A stretch of DNA of 64,000 bases, taken from contig CM035170.1 in assembly GCA_020205615.1 (NCBI GenBank), forward strand, positions 25,826,027 to 25,890,026, read 5' to 3'. Positions 43,475-55,196 of the stretch are shown one piece after another. This DNA comes from Panax quinquefolius. Lineage: Eukaryota; Streptophyta; Magnoliopsida; Apiales; Araliaceae. The notes under the pieces are model-generated. The model had not been told where the DNA came from. It saw only the letters and a program-made list of their open reading frames with translations, and did not search any database. Both the position numbers and the translations under genes were made by a program. Every line of letters starts with the position of its first letter. The first letter of the stretch is position 1.

Positions 43475-44802
43475 AAGGATTCTGTTCCCAGAATCACAAC
43501 TCAAACAATCAAATCGTCACATTTTTCTCAATTCTTATAAATTCGATTTAAATTAATTGAATTACTCATCTCACAACACATCAATATTTATATTCAAATA
43601 AATATTCATTTTCTTATTAATATCATTACTAATATGTATTCATGAAATTCACGATTTTACAAATCTCGCCAACTTCAAATTGAAATAATATGATTGTGCC
43701 TGAGTTTTCTTTTCTTTATTTACTTACATATGAGTTAACAAAATAAATAGTGTTTTGTGTAGTGTAGTTATGCGCGTGTGAGAGAGAGTACTCGATGATT
43801 CACACTTTATATGTCATTTGAAATATAGAACTTTCCGTTTTATGTTAATTATTTTTAAAATAATATTACTATCACATAAAAAAATCACATAATACTCACA
43901 TATATACATATGCATATTGTGGGTTCCACATGTCTGGAGGGCCCACAATATGTATATGTATATATGTAAACATTATGTTACACTTTTTTATGTGATAGTA
44001 ACATTATTATTATTTTTAAGATGCCATTAAACCATACGAGATTAATATATAGATTCCCATTTATTAGGATAATTTATTTATTATACAAAAAAACTACCAT
44101 GCTAAGTTTGACTCCAAGTTCATTTCACACATCTATTGTATGTTTTTAATTACTCAACGTTTATAATTTTTGTTGTTGTTAATGCCAGATTTTGTACGCC
44201 TTACGAAATCACCAAAATAACAAGCTAAAAAATCGCTAACAGTTGATGGATTAGTTGATTGTATTGTTGTGAATCAAACTCACTAAATACACACAAATAA
44301 ACATATACACATTATTGTAAGAGATATAAATATAGACACAAGAAATTACGTGGAAACCCAATTGGAAAAAAATCACACAGAGAGAATAGAAATCTACTAA
44401 AATAATATGGAGAATACAAATTATTTATTTGTGTCATATGTTATTATGTTCTGTATCTCCTAAACACTTGCTTATTGTTGTATTTATACATGTCATATCC
44501 ACCAGAATCCAATTAGGAATATGAGTCCTTTTTAGAATTACCTAATAACTATAATTAATGACTCATCGATTCCTTACCAAATTAGATCTCTTTATACCAC
44601 CAAATAAGGAAACACACTCTTACTTTAATAAGGACTCTCCCACTGTCAAAATAAATATATATGATGGGTCAAAACAAATCTAGTCCATTAAATAAATTAG
44701 GTTACACCTTGACTAAACCCAAATAATCACACCCCAACAATGCCCCCCAGTTTCTTATTTATAAGGAACTTAAAATAAGAGAGTATACAAATTTGGTACA
44801 AG
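43475..44802. other. Intergenic/3' region of D with foldback and unassigned insert
   Basis: In A only about 100 bp separate chromodomain stop and PPT. Here there are 1.3 kb, so extra DNA has entered. It contains the foldback at 43851-44020. A stretch at 44260-44760 includes a TTTATAC tract, ATTACGTGGAAACCCA and CCCAACAATGCCCCCCAG, which looks like another element but shows no terminal repeats or ORF that I can define. Confidence 0.4.
43851..44020. mobile_element. Foldback (MITE-like) palindrome of about 170 bp
   Basis: Two arms of about 75 bp, 43851-43923 and 43942-44020, are near-perfect reverse complements. Examples are ACTATCACATAAAAAA/TTTTTTATGTGATAGT and CATATTGTGGG/CCCACAATATG. They flank an 18-bp loop. 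Size and structure fit a miniature inverted-repeat element. I cannot identify a target duplication with certainty. Confidence 0.7.
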
Positions 44803-45243
44803 TTATATAAATAAATGGGGATAATCCATTCGCGTCTTATCTTCTAATTCCCATGTGGCCTCCTCGGCGTCGTGGTTTCGCCAAAGTACTTTTACAGAAT
44901 ATATAATTTTATTTCTTAATATCTGCTCTTTCCTATCTAATATTTGGACATGAATTTCTTTATACGCCAAATTCTTCTCCACTTGAATGAGCTCATAGGA
45001 AATCACGTGTTTGTAGTCAAGCTTGTACAGACGCAACACGGATATGTGAAGCACATTATGGATGTGCTTCAACTCAAGTGGTAATGCAACTTTGTACGCC
45101 ACTTCGCCCACTCGCTTTAATATCTCAAATGGTCCTATAAACCTCTGACTCAATTTTTCCCATCTTACCGAATCGAATTTTTCCCTTCCAGGGAGATACT
45201 TTCAAGAAGACGTAACTTCCGACTTCAAAGTCGCGGTCTTGAC
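44803..45243 (-). pseudogene. Element D integrase C-terminus with intact chromodomain
   Basis: Piece 45153-44803 runs SQRFIGPFEILKRVGEVAYK (GPF/Y), then HNVLHISVLRLYKLDYKH, EKNLAYKEIHVQILDRKEQI, LRNKIIYSVKVLWRNHDAEE and ATWELE, ending YPHLFI at a stop. The aromatic and acidic positions of a Tekay chromodomain look preserved. Upstream, 45243-45154 keeps the SFKSPWKGKIRF-like segment. It is then cut at 45243 by the start of element E. Confidence 0.85.
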
Positions 45244-46344
45244 TGTAAGACCCCAAATTTTAGAAATAAAGATTAATTTTTCTCGAAATATATTTTTAAA
45301 CATTATGGTGTGGATTTGATATAATATTAATAGTTGTGGGTAATATTTACAAATTTTGCTAAGTAAGCAAGTGGTTATATAATATTCGATTGGTCGGGGA
45401 ATATTCTTTTTAACAGGGAATATTCGTACGACGGCATAATCATTGGTGAAACCTACAACGAAAGTATTATCGTATTTAGAAAACGACAGAATTATCTTTT
45501 TATAAAAATAATGACGAAAGTTTTACCGTAAAACTGTTGAACTACTTGGTGGTAAAAGAACAATAATACGCGTGGTTGCATAGTAGCACACGATATTGAT
45601 TATTGATGCTTATGCGAGAAGTCACTCAGTTATACTCAATTATTGCTACACTAATTGCTGTATAATATCTCTCATATTATTGATTCAATTATTGTCACAG
45701 TATCATCTGAATAATATTTATTATTATTAAATCAATAATTGAGACGATAAAGTTATTCATATTATTATTTACAATATTGACAATGTCTAGAAAGTTCTGT
45801 CAAGGAGAGGTTTGGTCACTTAATTGCGCGCCAATAGGGAGAAATCTTTATCGGAAAGCCCCCTCTTTCCTTGGAATGATCTGGTTGTTAAATATTATGA
45901 GTTATAATATTAATGATGAATAATTTCGTGTTGATTAAAGATGAAATTGATATTTCCATTGTGTTGGGATTATTAGTATTAGTGGAAATAGACATCTATT
46001 ATGACAATAATTGATGTCTGGAGGTTATATTGACCATTCGGGTAATTAATCAGATAAATGAGCAATTAATTGCTATTAATTCACATGTTTATAACTGTTT
46101 GTTCACATTTGTGTACTATTGATTCACATGCATGTACTATTAGGGGAGGTGGTGCAAGATTGATAATACTTGTATGACTAAATTAAAAATGGAGGTATAG
46201 ATGAATGTACTATATTGTAATTATTTTTTTCACATGTATAAAACTATTGATTCAATGTCATATCAAGCCATAAAGTTATTCATTTATTGAAAAATGGATG
46301 TCAAGCTTTGTTAGCACATGTCACGGATTTAAACAAAAATACGT
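45244..46344 (+). mobile_element. Probable LTR/leader of plus-strand element E
   Basis: Begins TGTAAGACCCCAAATTTTAG, a start common to chromovirus LTRs, exactly where element D is cut. About 1.1 kb without ORFs leads directly into the RT of E, so gag and protease must have been deleted. The inner LTR edge is not identified. Confidence 0.5.
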
Positions 46345-46881
46345 CGGATTTGAATGATATTTCCTGACGTATTCCCTGAAGAATTTCCTGGCCAACCCCC
46401 AAGGCGTGAAATTTAATTTGTATCGACCTTGAATCCAGTACAAAACCCATTTTTAAAGCCCCATATCGAATAACTCTTATTGAACTTCGGGAGTTAAAAA
46501 CTCAACTACAAGAATTGTTAGACATCAGTTTCATTCGTCCTAGTACATCTCCTTGGGGTGCTCCTATTCTATTCTTGAAGAAGAAAAATGGAAGAATGCG
46601 ACTTTGTATTAATTATCGGGAGTTGAATCATGTCACCATCAAAAATAGGTAGCCGTTACCCCGTATTGATGATCTGTTTGACAAGTTGCAAGGCGCCAAA
46701 TTCTTTTCAAAGATCGATCTTCGTTTTGGATATCATCAGTTGAAGATTAAAACTGATGACATTCCAAAGACTACTTTCAGAACTCGGTACGGGCATTATG
46801 AATTCTTAGTCATGTCTTTTGGATTGACTAATGCACCTGTTGCCTTCATGGATATGATGAACCGAGTATTCAAGGAATATT
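46345..46881 (+). pseudogene. Element E reverse transcriptase, first part
   Basis: Frames restart around DVFPEEFPG (46355), then [39 protein letters not shown], an in-frame TAG in the IKNR-stop-PLPRIDD segment, then [19 protein letters not shown] with the catalytic Asp, [19 protein letters not shown] and MNRVFKEY. The chain is cut at 46881 by element F and resumes at 57975 with LDHFVIIF.DDIL. A Ty3/gypsy RT distinct from those of A and F. Confidence 0.85.
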
Positions 46882-49296
46882 TGTGATGAACGAGATTTTT
46901 TTAAATTAATTTTTAATATTTATTGAATTAAATAAATATTTTTCGATGATTTATTTATTGGATTAAATAATTATTTGATGCAATTGTGGTAGATTAATTT
47001 AATTATATGTGTTATATTTATTAAATTAATGTGGAGAATAATTATTATTCAAGTATGTAATTATGTGAGCTTATTGAATTAAATAAAATATTTAATTAAG
47101 CATGATGTTATTTAATTAATTTAATTATTAATTGGAGAGTTAATAATTTGACATTATTTATTAATGAGAAATTAATTTTATAACTATGTGAAGTTATGAG
47201 AAGTTATTATATTTTATTTATATTAAATAAGATATATGAATTATTGTGCAAGTGGGTGTGACATGATTTAAACTATAGTATAAGAGGTTTTATTAAATTA
47301 ATTGGGTATAAGTCTTTTATACTAGCCAAACATGGCCTTAGTGGGAGTTATGGACAGTTACCCATGATCAAGTTAATGACCATAATGCGTGGATTCTTAT
47401 ATCGACGTCTTCTTCATTCATTCTATTATTGCTAAGTCTAGGAGCTTTCACAGAGAGAGATACAGAGTATTAGTTGAGAAGTCAGAGAGAAATTGATATT
47501 CATCTCTTATTAAAATCTACACTACGCTTTGGGTAATCTCCTCATTCCTAAATTCTAGTTTACATCATTTAAATTCCATGAACATGGCTTTCAAAGTTTT
47601 TGGTTTAACCTCTGTAATTGAGATAGGAGTAATGATTATGGGTTGTGTATGTGTTATGACAAATCACATCGTATTTAATTATATATATTATGTAAACCAT
47701 ATCATCAGTTTTACGAAAACACATATCATATATGTTTTTTCAAAAACTTATAGATATTTGGGTTTTGGCCATAGGGCCTTATACGTGATATTTCATGTGT
47801 TGATCATATATTATACCTAAATTTACACTCGTATTTTATTATGCATGTTGATACGAAGAGGCCAAAGTTTAAATGAACAGATTCGGTGTTATAACAAATC
47901 CGTAGTGACAATTTTCATGTTTTATTTTCAAAACCTTCAAGAACATCAAAGTCGGTGAAATTCACATATTGTAGTTATGTGATTATGTATTTTAATGGGT
48001 TAAAACCATTCTATAAATGTTGGGTTATGTTTATGCATGAATTACATCATATGGGTATGTCTAATTTCGAGTAGAAAATAAGAAATTGGGAGAAATTGGC
48101 ATGTTCTGCAATTTTTCATGAATCGCCATTTCGAGTGCAGTGCATGTGTGGCCAGAAGCGCCTGGCCACCGCTTATTTTCTCAAAGGCAGTAGCGCCATG
48201 TCTCGAGGCGCAGTGCCATGATGCCGCCATGAAGTCCGATAGCAGCACCGTGCCATGTCTTGTGGCGCCATGTGCCATGTGACCTTGACGAAGACAGTGT
48301 GTATGAAATATAATACCACTCTCCGAAAAAGTTCGAAATGGAATTTTTAAAAATGATTAAGTCTAGAAATGTGTTAGTAACTTAATGTAATGAACATTTA
48401 AACATGTTAGAAGTATAATGTGATGATAAAATAGATGTTTAACATGTAAATAACATAATTGCATGTGGATTGAGTTATGGAATACATAATTAAATTATTA
48501 TTCATGAAGTGATATTGTGTGACAATAAATGTGATAATTTGACTAAGTATAGTCATAACCAAAGTTTAGACAAAAGAATGATCATTGATGATTAGTTAAG
48601 TTATAATTAACTGGTATTGTGAATGTGAATGGTATATAGGATTTAAATCAAAGAACGAGTTTAGTAAAAGTGTAACTTACGCACGAGGCGAGTTTCCTAA
48701 CCCTACTTGTCATTATTGTTCAAGTTTACTATTTACCTCGAGTAAATTTTCATTACTATTATTCAAGTTCAAATGTTATACTAAAGATTGATTATCTTTT
48801 CAAAGCATGATTCAGTTATACAATAATTGTCCTATAGTATACCTCTTGAGATTATTATTCAATTTGAATATCATTATTGTTGAACCTTGTTAGACTAGTG
48901 AACCTTATTGATTCGACTAGTCCATAGTTGATGAACGTTCTAAATTTCAGAACCCTTATTGCAGTTAAGAACGAAAGAACCGATGAACCTTCCACTAGTA
49001 AAGGCAAGGGCAAAGTTAGCAAGTGATGAAGACTTGTTATTTTATTTGATGATGTATTTATGTTAGACTTGAGTTAATGATGTTGTTTAAGACTTATTGT
49101 TTATATTTCCATACGGATGTTTAAGGTTAATTTAACTTGGGATTATGTTTATGATTCGGATGTTGTAACCTATAAAGGGAAGATTTTATTTCTATCTATT
49201 GCATGGTTTGCATTTATTATGGGTAGATAGATAGATGATATTTGTCTGATGAACACCAAATCCCGTGGAATCGAAGTACCGGATTTGGGGGTGTCA
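46882..49296 (+). mobile_element. 5' LTR of F (with a 376-bp deletion)
   Basis: TGTGATGAACGAG to GGGGGTGTCA. Nearly collinear with the 3' LTR, but it lacks the segment equivalent to 57260-57635. An ATTG is present at both deletion ends, which suggests microhomology or slippage. The region 48080-48300 is GC-rich and more divergent between the LTRs. The short ORF at 47578-47820 is also present in diverged form in the other LTR and is not a gene I can support. Confidence 0.88.
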
Positions 49297-49298
49297 AG

Positions 49299-49312
49299 TT
49301 AGTGTCGGCCGT
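49299..49312 (+). other. Decayed primer binding site of F
   Basis: TTAGTGTCGGCCG stands where TTGGTATCAAAGCC is expected. The following GTTATGAACCTTAGGTGGGG matches the same place in A and C, which confirms the alignment. Confidence 0.6.
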
Positions 49313-49512
49313 AGGTTATGAACCTTAGGTGGGGAACAACCTTAGGTATTAGCCTTATAGAAAGAACATAGTGATGGAAAACTCTTATCGAGTTCTAGGA
49401 AATGAATTTTTGTAATTCATTGAAGATAATAAAATACATTATGTGTTTATGTGTTAAAGTATGCGTTAGATGGTGCGACTTAGTAACTAAAACTTAAAAT
49501 TTTGTTGTCGGG

Positions 49513-50254
49513 ATGTCTAATGTTGGAGAAGCTAGTCAAGATAGGGAGGAAGAACCCCGAGTACCTATAGTACCTACAGAGGAGGAGCCCAGAGACATTC
49601 ACGTCGTTAGGGAACAGTTGGTACAAAGGGAGTCATCTCCATTAATTACCGTTGTTGGTCAGGAGCATGAACCTGAGACTGATCGTGAGGAGGATCCTGA
49701 GGAGTAATTTGACGAGGAAGAGGAAGAATAGGAGTTTCCACAACACTCCATTGATCTTTGAGATGTATGACATATTATCTGGACCAGTAGCGTGGAGTTC
49801 TGAGATGAGAGGTACATGATTTGGTGAAAAAAGCTATTATTCAAATGATTACACATTAGAGGAGAAGGAGAGGGAGATTTCGACTCTTCACTCACAATGG
49901 GAAATGTAGAATGGGATTTGGTCCACGAGAAGGGTCAAACTGAAGATAAGACAGCAGAGATAGAAAAGTTGAAGAAGGATCTGAAAGAGAGTTCAGAGAG
50001 GATTGCCATAGCAGAGGAGGGATGGGTAAGAGAATCACGTCGAGCTGATCGTGCATAAGATGATGGTCGTGCAAAGAAGGCGAAGATTGGGGAGACATAT
50101 TCTACACTTAACAAGGAAATGAATGAGACCCAAGATCGAGTTTTGAGGTACCCAATCTAGTTCAAAGGACTACCATTGTACATGATGGATCGCAGGACGA
50201 TGTATCGCATCTTAGAAGATGAGCGTAACAAGGCTATTCAGCACCTTAACTAAT
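49513..50254 (+). pseudogene. Leader ORF upstream of gag in element F (coiled-coil, unknown function)
   Basis: Begins ATG 49513 (MSNVGEASQDREEEPRVPIV), then EPRDIHVVREQL and a very acidic segment (DREEDPEE, stop, FDEEEEE). After frame breaks it continues as NVEWDLVHEKGQTEDK, a Lys/Glu coiled-coil-like stretch (EIEKLKKDLKESSER), GWVRESRRADRA and KKAK. It ends MDRRTMYRILEDERNKAIQHLN before TAA 50254. Element A has the same order at 5963-5254. Tekay-type elements usually start with gag, so an added ORF here is unusual. No known domain recognised. Confidence 0.6.
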
Positions 50255-50572
50255 TAAGTAAATCATATCACCGGCAGTGATATGATTTACTTAATTATGT
50301 GAAGAACTTAATTAGTTTTTAGATGTAAATTCTGACGTGTTTATGAACGAAAGAATATTTGAATGTTTTAAATCCCGTGGATTCTTTAATCCAGGATAGT
50401 TGATGTAAATAGCAGTTATGCTATCGTTTAATGTTAAAACTTTTGATTTGAATGAAAATATATCAAGTTGTTTGAGATGATGTGTTAAATGAGTATGTTA
50501 AATTGTTAAGAAATGCCTTAACTATTTAGAGAAATAAATAAAGTTCTAATAAGCGTATATTTAATGTGAAAT

Positions 50573-51690
50573 ATTCCGCCAAGGAGAAAACAACAACGTC
50601 AAATGGCTCGGGAAGAGTCTACTAATAATAATAATAACGCTTAATGTTAATCCCGTTCAAAGCGGTTGGTGAACTTCTTCGACCGGAGCCATGAATAATC
50701 AACCTCAAGCTCCACCAAACACAACGTTTAAAGACTTCAAGGTGGTGGGACCGCCTTGAGTTCAAAGGTTCCATGAACCCAATCGAGGCTCAAACGTGGG
50801 TTATGGAAATGGAGAAGGTTTTGGCGTTGCTAGGGTTAGAGAAGACCGGAAGACCGCTTTTGCAAGCGTTTATCTTTGAAGTGCGAGGCTAGCTCTTTGG
50901 TGGAAAGCAAACAAAGTGCGAGGAGGTGAAGGTGTAATTACGTGGGAGAGATTTAAAGAGATGTTCTTCAAAATGTATTTCTCGACCAGTTCACAGAACC
51001 AGATGGAGGTCCAATTTCTAGAGTTGAAGCAGGGAAATATGAGCGTACCTGACTATGCGGCTAAATTCAACGAGTTAGCGAGGTTCGCCCCGTACCAAGT
51101 ACACACCGACGAGAGAAAATCCAGAAGATTCGAACAAGGACTAAAGCCTTGGGTATACATTAAAGTATCAATGTTTTAGATAAACACATTTGCCGGAGTA
51201 CTGGAAAAGGCCATCCTCCCTGAAGGTGGAAGCGATGCGGTGACCAAGTACAATCAAGATCAGAAGAAGAAGAAGAGTGAAGGTGACAGAAATAACAAGG
51301 CCAGTGGAAGTGGCACATGAGGTGGAAATTTTAATCAGAAGAAAAGGTGGAATGACAACTCATCATTGGGAAATCAGCAAGGTAATCAGAAGAAAAGAAT
51401 GAAGCATGCCCGACCTGTGGGAAAGCTCATCTGGGAGTTTGTATGAAGGGTAAGAGAGTATGCTACAATTGTGGTCAGGAATGCCACATAGCACCAAACT
51501 GTCCAAACCCAAAGAAGGGTGCTTGTTTCACTTGTGGTTCGAAGGACCATCTGGCAAGAGACTGTCCCAAGAAGGGATCGGGAGGGTCGGGGATCGAGGA
51601 GGAAGCCGGAAAATAGCAGTGGAAATGCCTTAACCATCAGCGGACCAACCGCAACAAACCGATCGACCGCCTGGACTTTCAACATGACGG
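50573..51690 (+). pseudogene. Element F gag with three zinc motifs
   Basis: The start codon is changed to ATT (50573) followed by PPRRKQQRQ. Capsid landmarks are GSMNPIEAQTWVMEMEKV, WERFKEMFFKMYFSTS, EVQFLELKQGNMSVPDYA, KFNELARFAPYQV and RRFEQGLKPWVYIKVSMF. The nucleocapsid (51405-51580) has CPTCGKAHLGVC (CX2CX3HX3C, in a shifted frame), CYNCGQECHIAPNC and CFTCGSKDHLARDC. Several stops and frameshifts. Confidence 0.85.
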
Positions 51691-52160
51691 TGTAGGATTC
51701 AGTTCAATTCCGTGATGTGGTGTCAGGTATCATTCCGATCAATAAAATTAATGTTTATGTTTTATTTGATTCGGTTGCTACTTTTTCCTTTATATCTGAT
51801 GACTTTGCCAAGAGTTTAGATTTGCCCAAGGATGAATTGGATTATCCCATGAAAATAGAAATTACGAATAGAGAAATAATCCCTGTTAAGTACGTACATA
51901 AGAACTGTAGAGTGGATATTAAGGGTAAGATCATGAACGTAGATCTTATTCCTATTCGACTTGGGGAATTTGACGTTATACTGGGAATGGATTGGTTATT
52001 CAATTACGGGGCTGTAATTGATTTCCAAAATAAGCGTATTAACCTTATGACTCCATCAAAGGTTGTGTTTTATGGTAGCAAGTCGCCTAGACAATCGAGT
52101 TATCTGACGATGATGCAGGCCATGAAGTTATTAAGATAAGGCTGTGTAGGATACTTAGCT
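51691..52160 (+). pseudogene. Element F aspartic protease
   Basis: Open from 51717 to a stop at 52137-52139. The active site reads LFDSVATFSF where Ty3/gypsy proteases have DSGAT, so the essential Gly is Val. The rest is well kept: FDVILGMDWLFNYGAVIDF and [14 protein letters not shown]. It corresponds to 3830-3420 in A. Confidence 0.82.
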
Positions 52161-53140
52161 TACATAGTCGACACTCTAAAAGAGAATCCGAAGGTAGAAG
52201 AAATATCGATTGTAAGGGACTTCGTCGACGTATTTCTAGACGATTTGCCAGGACTTCCACCCAGATAGAGAGGTAGACTTCGTGATCGATTTGGCGCCCG
52301 GAACTGTTCCAATATCAAAGGCACCATCCCGAATGGAACCAGTAGAGATGAAAGAACTAATGGTACAACTACAAGAATTACTGGACAAGAAGTACATTCA
52401 ACCGAGCGTATCACCGTGGGGAGCGCCGGTGTAATTTGTAAAAAAGAAGGACGGGTCGATGCGGCTCTGCATTGACTACAGAGAACTGAATAAGGTCACG
52501 ATTAAGAACATATATCCATTACCGAGGATCGACGACCTGTTCGATCAATTAAAGGGAGCGAGATTTTCGAGATAGACTTGAGAAGCGGTTATCATCAACT
52601 GAAGGTGAGGCCAGAGGATGTACTGAAGACAACGTTCAGAACGCGATATGGTCACTACGAATTTTTAGTAATGTCATTTGGTCTTACGAATGCTCCTGCA
52701 GCATTTATGGGACTAATGATTGGTGTGTTCAAGCCGTTTTTGGACAAGTTCGTAGTGGTGTTTATAGATGACATTTTGGTTTATTCGAAAACCAAGGAAG
52801 AACATGAAGAGCATTTGAGATTAACATTGGAAGTATTGAGAAGGGAAAAGATGTATGCCAAGTTTTCAAAATGCAAATTTTGGATGGAACGAGTACAATT
52901 TCTTGGTCACGTGATCGATAAAAATAGAATTTCGGTAGATCCATCAAAAGTCGAAGTCGTGATTAACTGGGATCAACTGAGGATGCCGTCGGAAGTACGA
53001 AGTTTTCTTGGATTGGCAGGATATTATAGAAGATTCGTACAAGACTTTTCCAAGATCGCAACTCCGTTAACGAATTTAACTCGAAAAGCTGTGAAATTCG
53101 TTTGGACGGATAAGTGTGAGGAAAGTTTCAAGAATTGAAT
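52161..53140 (+). pseudogene. Element F reverse transcriptase
   Basis: The first third (52161-52575) has frame breaks and stops, with DLPGLPP and SVSPWGAPV still visible. From 52578 to 53138 it is open: [48 protein letters not shown] with the catalytic FIDD box, [18 protein letters not shown] and [15 protein letters not shown] small gap or frameshift near 52563 disturbs the residues just before motif A. Confidence 0.87.
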
Positions 53141-53650
53141 AAGAGGTTGAGTACGGCCCCTGTATTATCTCTTCCGGATGATATAGGAAATTTTGTTTTT
53201 TATAGTGATGTGTCGCATAAAGGACTTGGCTGTGTGCTGATGCAAAATGGTAAAGTCATTGCGTATGCATCACGACAATTGAAGGATTACGAGAAGGGAT
53301 ACTCGACCCATGACTTGGAGTTAGCTGCAGTTGTTTTTGCTTTGAAAATTTGGAGGCACTATCTCTACATGAAGAAGTGTGAAATATATACAGACCACAA
53401 GAGTCTGAAATATATTTTCACGAAGAAGGATTTGAATATGCGTCAAAGAAGATGGTTAGAATTAATTAAGGATTATGACTGTGAGATTTTATACCATCCG
53501 GGTAAAGAAAATGTGGTTGCCGACGCCTTAAGTAGAAAGGGTCATGAGAAATTGATGATGTTGACTTCTCAGGAGGAGCTAATTGCAAAAATGGAAAAAC
53601 TGGAGTTGGTAGTGAAGTATCCTATGGAAATTGATGAGAAGCTATTTTAG
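53135..53650 (+). pseudogene. Element F RNase H
   Basis: Open for 171 codons in a frame shifted from the [17 protein letters not shown] (catalytic Asp), [20 protein letters not shown] (second catalytic Glu), [15 protein letters not shown] (third), [16 protein letters not shown] and [16 protein letters not shown] (last Asp). All active-site residues are present. It ends at a TAG (53648) in the KLF-stop-MQ context where CAG is expected. Confidence 0.87.
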
Positions 53651-54600
53651 ATGCAATCTAGTACAACCCTACTGGATAAAGTTAAGGAGGCTCAGCTTCA
53701 GGACGAAGAATGTTTACAGGTGACAAAGAAGATATCTGAAGGAACTGAACCGAGATTTAAGATGGATAAGGAAGGAATACTGAGATTTGAGAGTAGAATT
53801 TGGGTACCTTGAAAGACAAGAAATTAAGGAAGTTATTTTGAAGCGAGGCTCATAGTTCACGATATTCGATTCTCGGTAGTAGTACCAAAATGTACCAAGA
53901 TCTTCGACAACATTTTTGGTGGCGAATTTAAAAGCGTGATGTTGCGAGAATGTGTTGCCAAGTGTCGACCTATCGAAAGTAAAAGCCGAACATCGGAGAC
54001 CAAGTGGATTGCTTCAACCATTAGAAATCCCGAATATAAATGGGAACATATTATAATGGACTTCGTGGTTGGCCTTCCAACGACTTCGAGAAAGGCTTCT
54101 GACGATGGGTTATCGCTAATATGGACGAAATCGCACTTCCTTCCCGATCAAAATAAGATTCAACTTAGATCGGTTAAGCGAGGCTATCGTAAAAGAGATT
54201 GTTTTGAGGCACGCGAGTTCGGTAGCAATTTGTTCGGAGATAGGGATTCGCTTCACATCAAATTTCCGAAACGTCTTGAGGAATGCATGGGTACGCAATT
54301 GCGAATGAGTCTGACTTATCACCCTCAAACAGATGGATAAAGCGAACAAACAAATCAAACGTTAGAAGATATGCTAAGAGCCTGTGTGATGGACTTCAAA
54401 GGAAATTGGGATGATCACCTACCGTTAGTAGAGTTTGACTACAACAACAATTACCATGCTAGTATTGGCATGCCGCCTTACAAAGAGTTATACGGCAGAA
54501 AATGCAGAACTCCGCTTTACTGGGATGAACTTGGTGAAAGACAATTGCTAGGGCCAGAATTGGTACAACAGACGGCAGAAATAGTCAAAGTGATCTGAGC
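53651..54600 (+). pseudogene. Element F integrase zinc-binding and catalytic core
   Basis: The zinc-binding region (53850-53960) is broken. [17 protein letters not shown] segment (54043) gives the first catalytic Asp, and the second Asp segment survives as GDRDSLHIKF (normally SDRDPRFTS). YHPQTDG is followed by TAA where CAA is expected, then SEQTNQTLEDML with the Glu region. 54371-54598 is open again ([36 protein letters not shown]). Confidence 0.83.
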
Positions 54601-55090
54601 ACGACTAGTAGCGGCTCAAGATCGACAGAAGAAATACGCTGATCCACATCGTAAAAATATCGAGTTTGAATCAGGTAGTTATGTTTTCTTGAAGGTCTCT
54701 CCCTGGAAGGGGAAGATCAGGTTCGAAAAGAAAGGAAAATTGAGCCCAAGATATATTGGACCCTTTGAAGTATTGCGTAGAATTAGAGAAGACGCGTACG
54801 AGGTAGCCTTACCTCCATCACTCGAGAATGTCCACAACGTCTTCCATGTTTCTGTGTTACGACCCTACAAGGCCGATTACAAGCATGTAATTGAATATGA
54901 ACCCCTACATTTTGAAAAAGACTTATCTTACGAAGAAATTCATGTCCAAATTGTCGACCAAAAAGAACAAGTTCTCAGAAATAAAGTTATACATTCTGTT
55001 AAGGTAATTTGGAGGAACAAAAACGCTGAAGAAGCTACGTGGAAACTCGAAGAGAATATGATGAAGAATTACCCTTATTTATTTACTTAA
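54601..55090 (+). pseudogene. Element F integrase tail with GPF/Y module and chromodomain
   Basis: Open from 54689 to TAA 55090 (133 codons): KVSPWKGKIRFEKKGKLSPR, YIGPFEVLRRIREDAYEVAL, HNVFHVSVLRPYKADYKHVI, EKDLSYEEIHVQIVDQKEQV, LRNKVIHSVKVIWRNKNAEE and ATWKLEENMM. This is a well-preserved Tekay-type chromodomain, expected to direct integration towards heterochromatin. It ends 95 bp before the PPT. Confidence 0.88.
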
Positions 55091-55184
55091 TTATTTTATA
55101 GCGATTACGGGGACATAATCTTTGTAGGGGAGAATGTAACTGAATTGAATTTATTGAGTCGTGATTACGGGAAAGAATCCTTTT

Positions 55185-55196
55185 AAGGGGGAAAGA
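55185..55196 (+). other. Polypurine tract of F
   Basis: AAGGGGGAAAGA directly before TGTGATGAACGAG of the 3' LTR. Confidence 0.85.

Noticed and set aside
44260..44760. A complete small LTR or TRIM element
   Set aside because: The sequence has element-like character but I could not find matching terminal repeats or a target duplication.
46876..46883. An 8-bp duplication AATATTTG around element F
   Set aside because: The match overlaps the LTR start; with the true start TGTGATGAAC (confirmed at the 3' LTR) the duplication is 5 bp, ATATT, as usual for Ty3/gypsy.
47578..47820. A host-like small membrane protein ORF in the 5' LTR of F
   Set aside because: The diverged copy in the 3' LTR (about 55888-56100) has frame changes, and the hydrophobic look comes from AT-rich codons.
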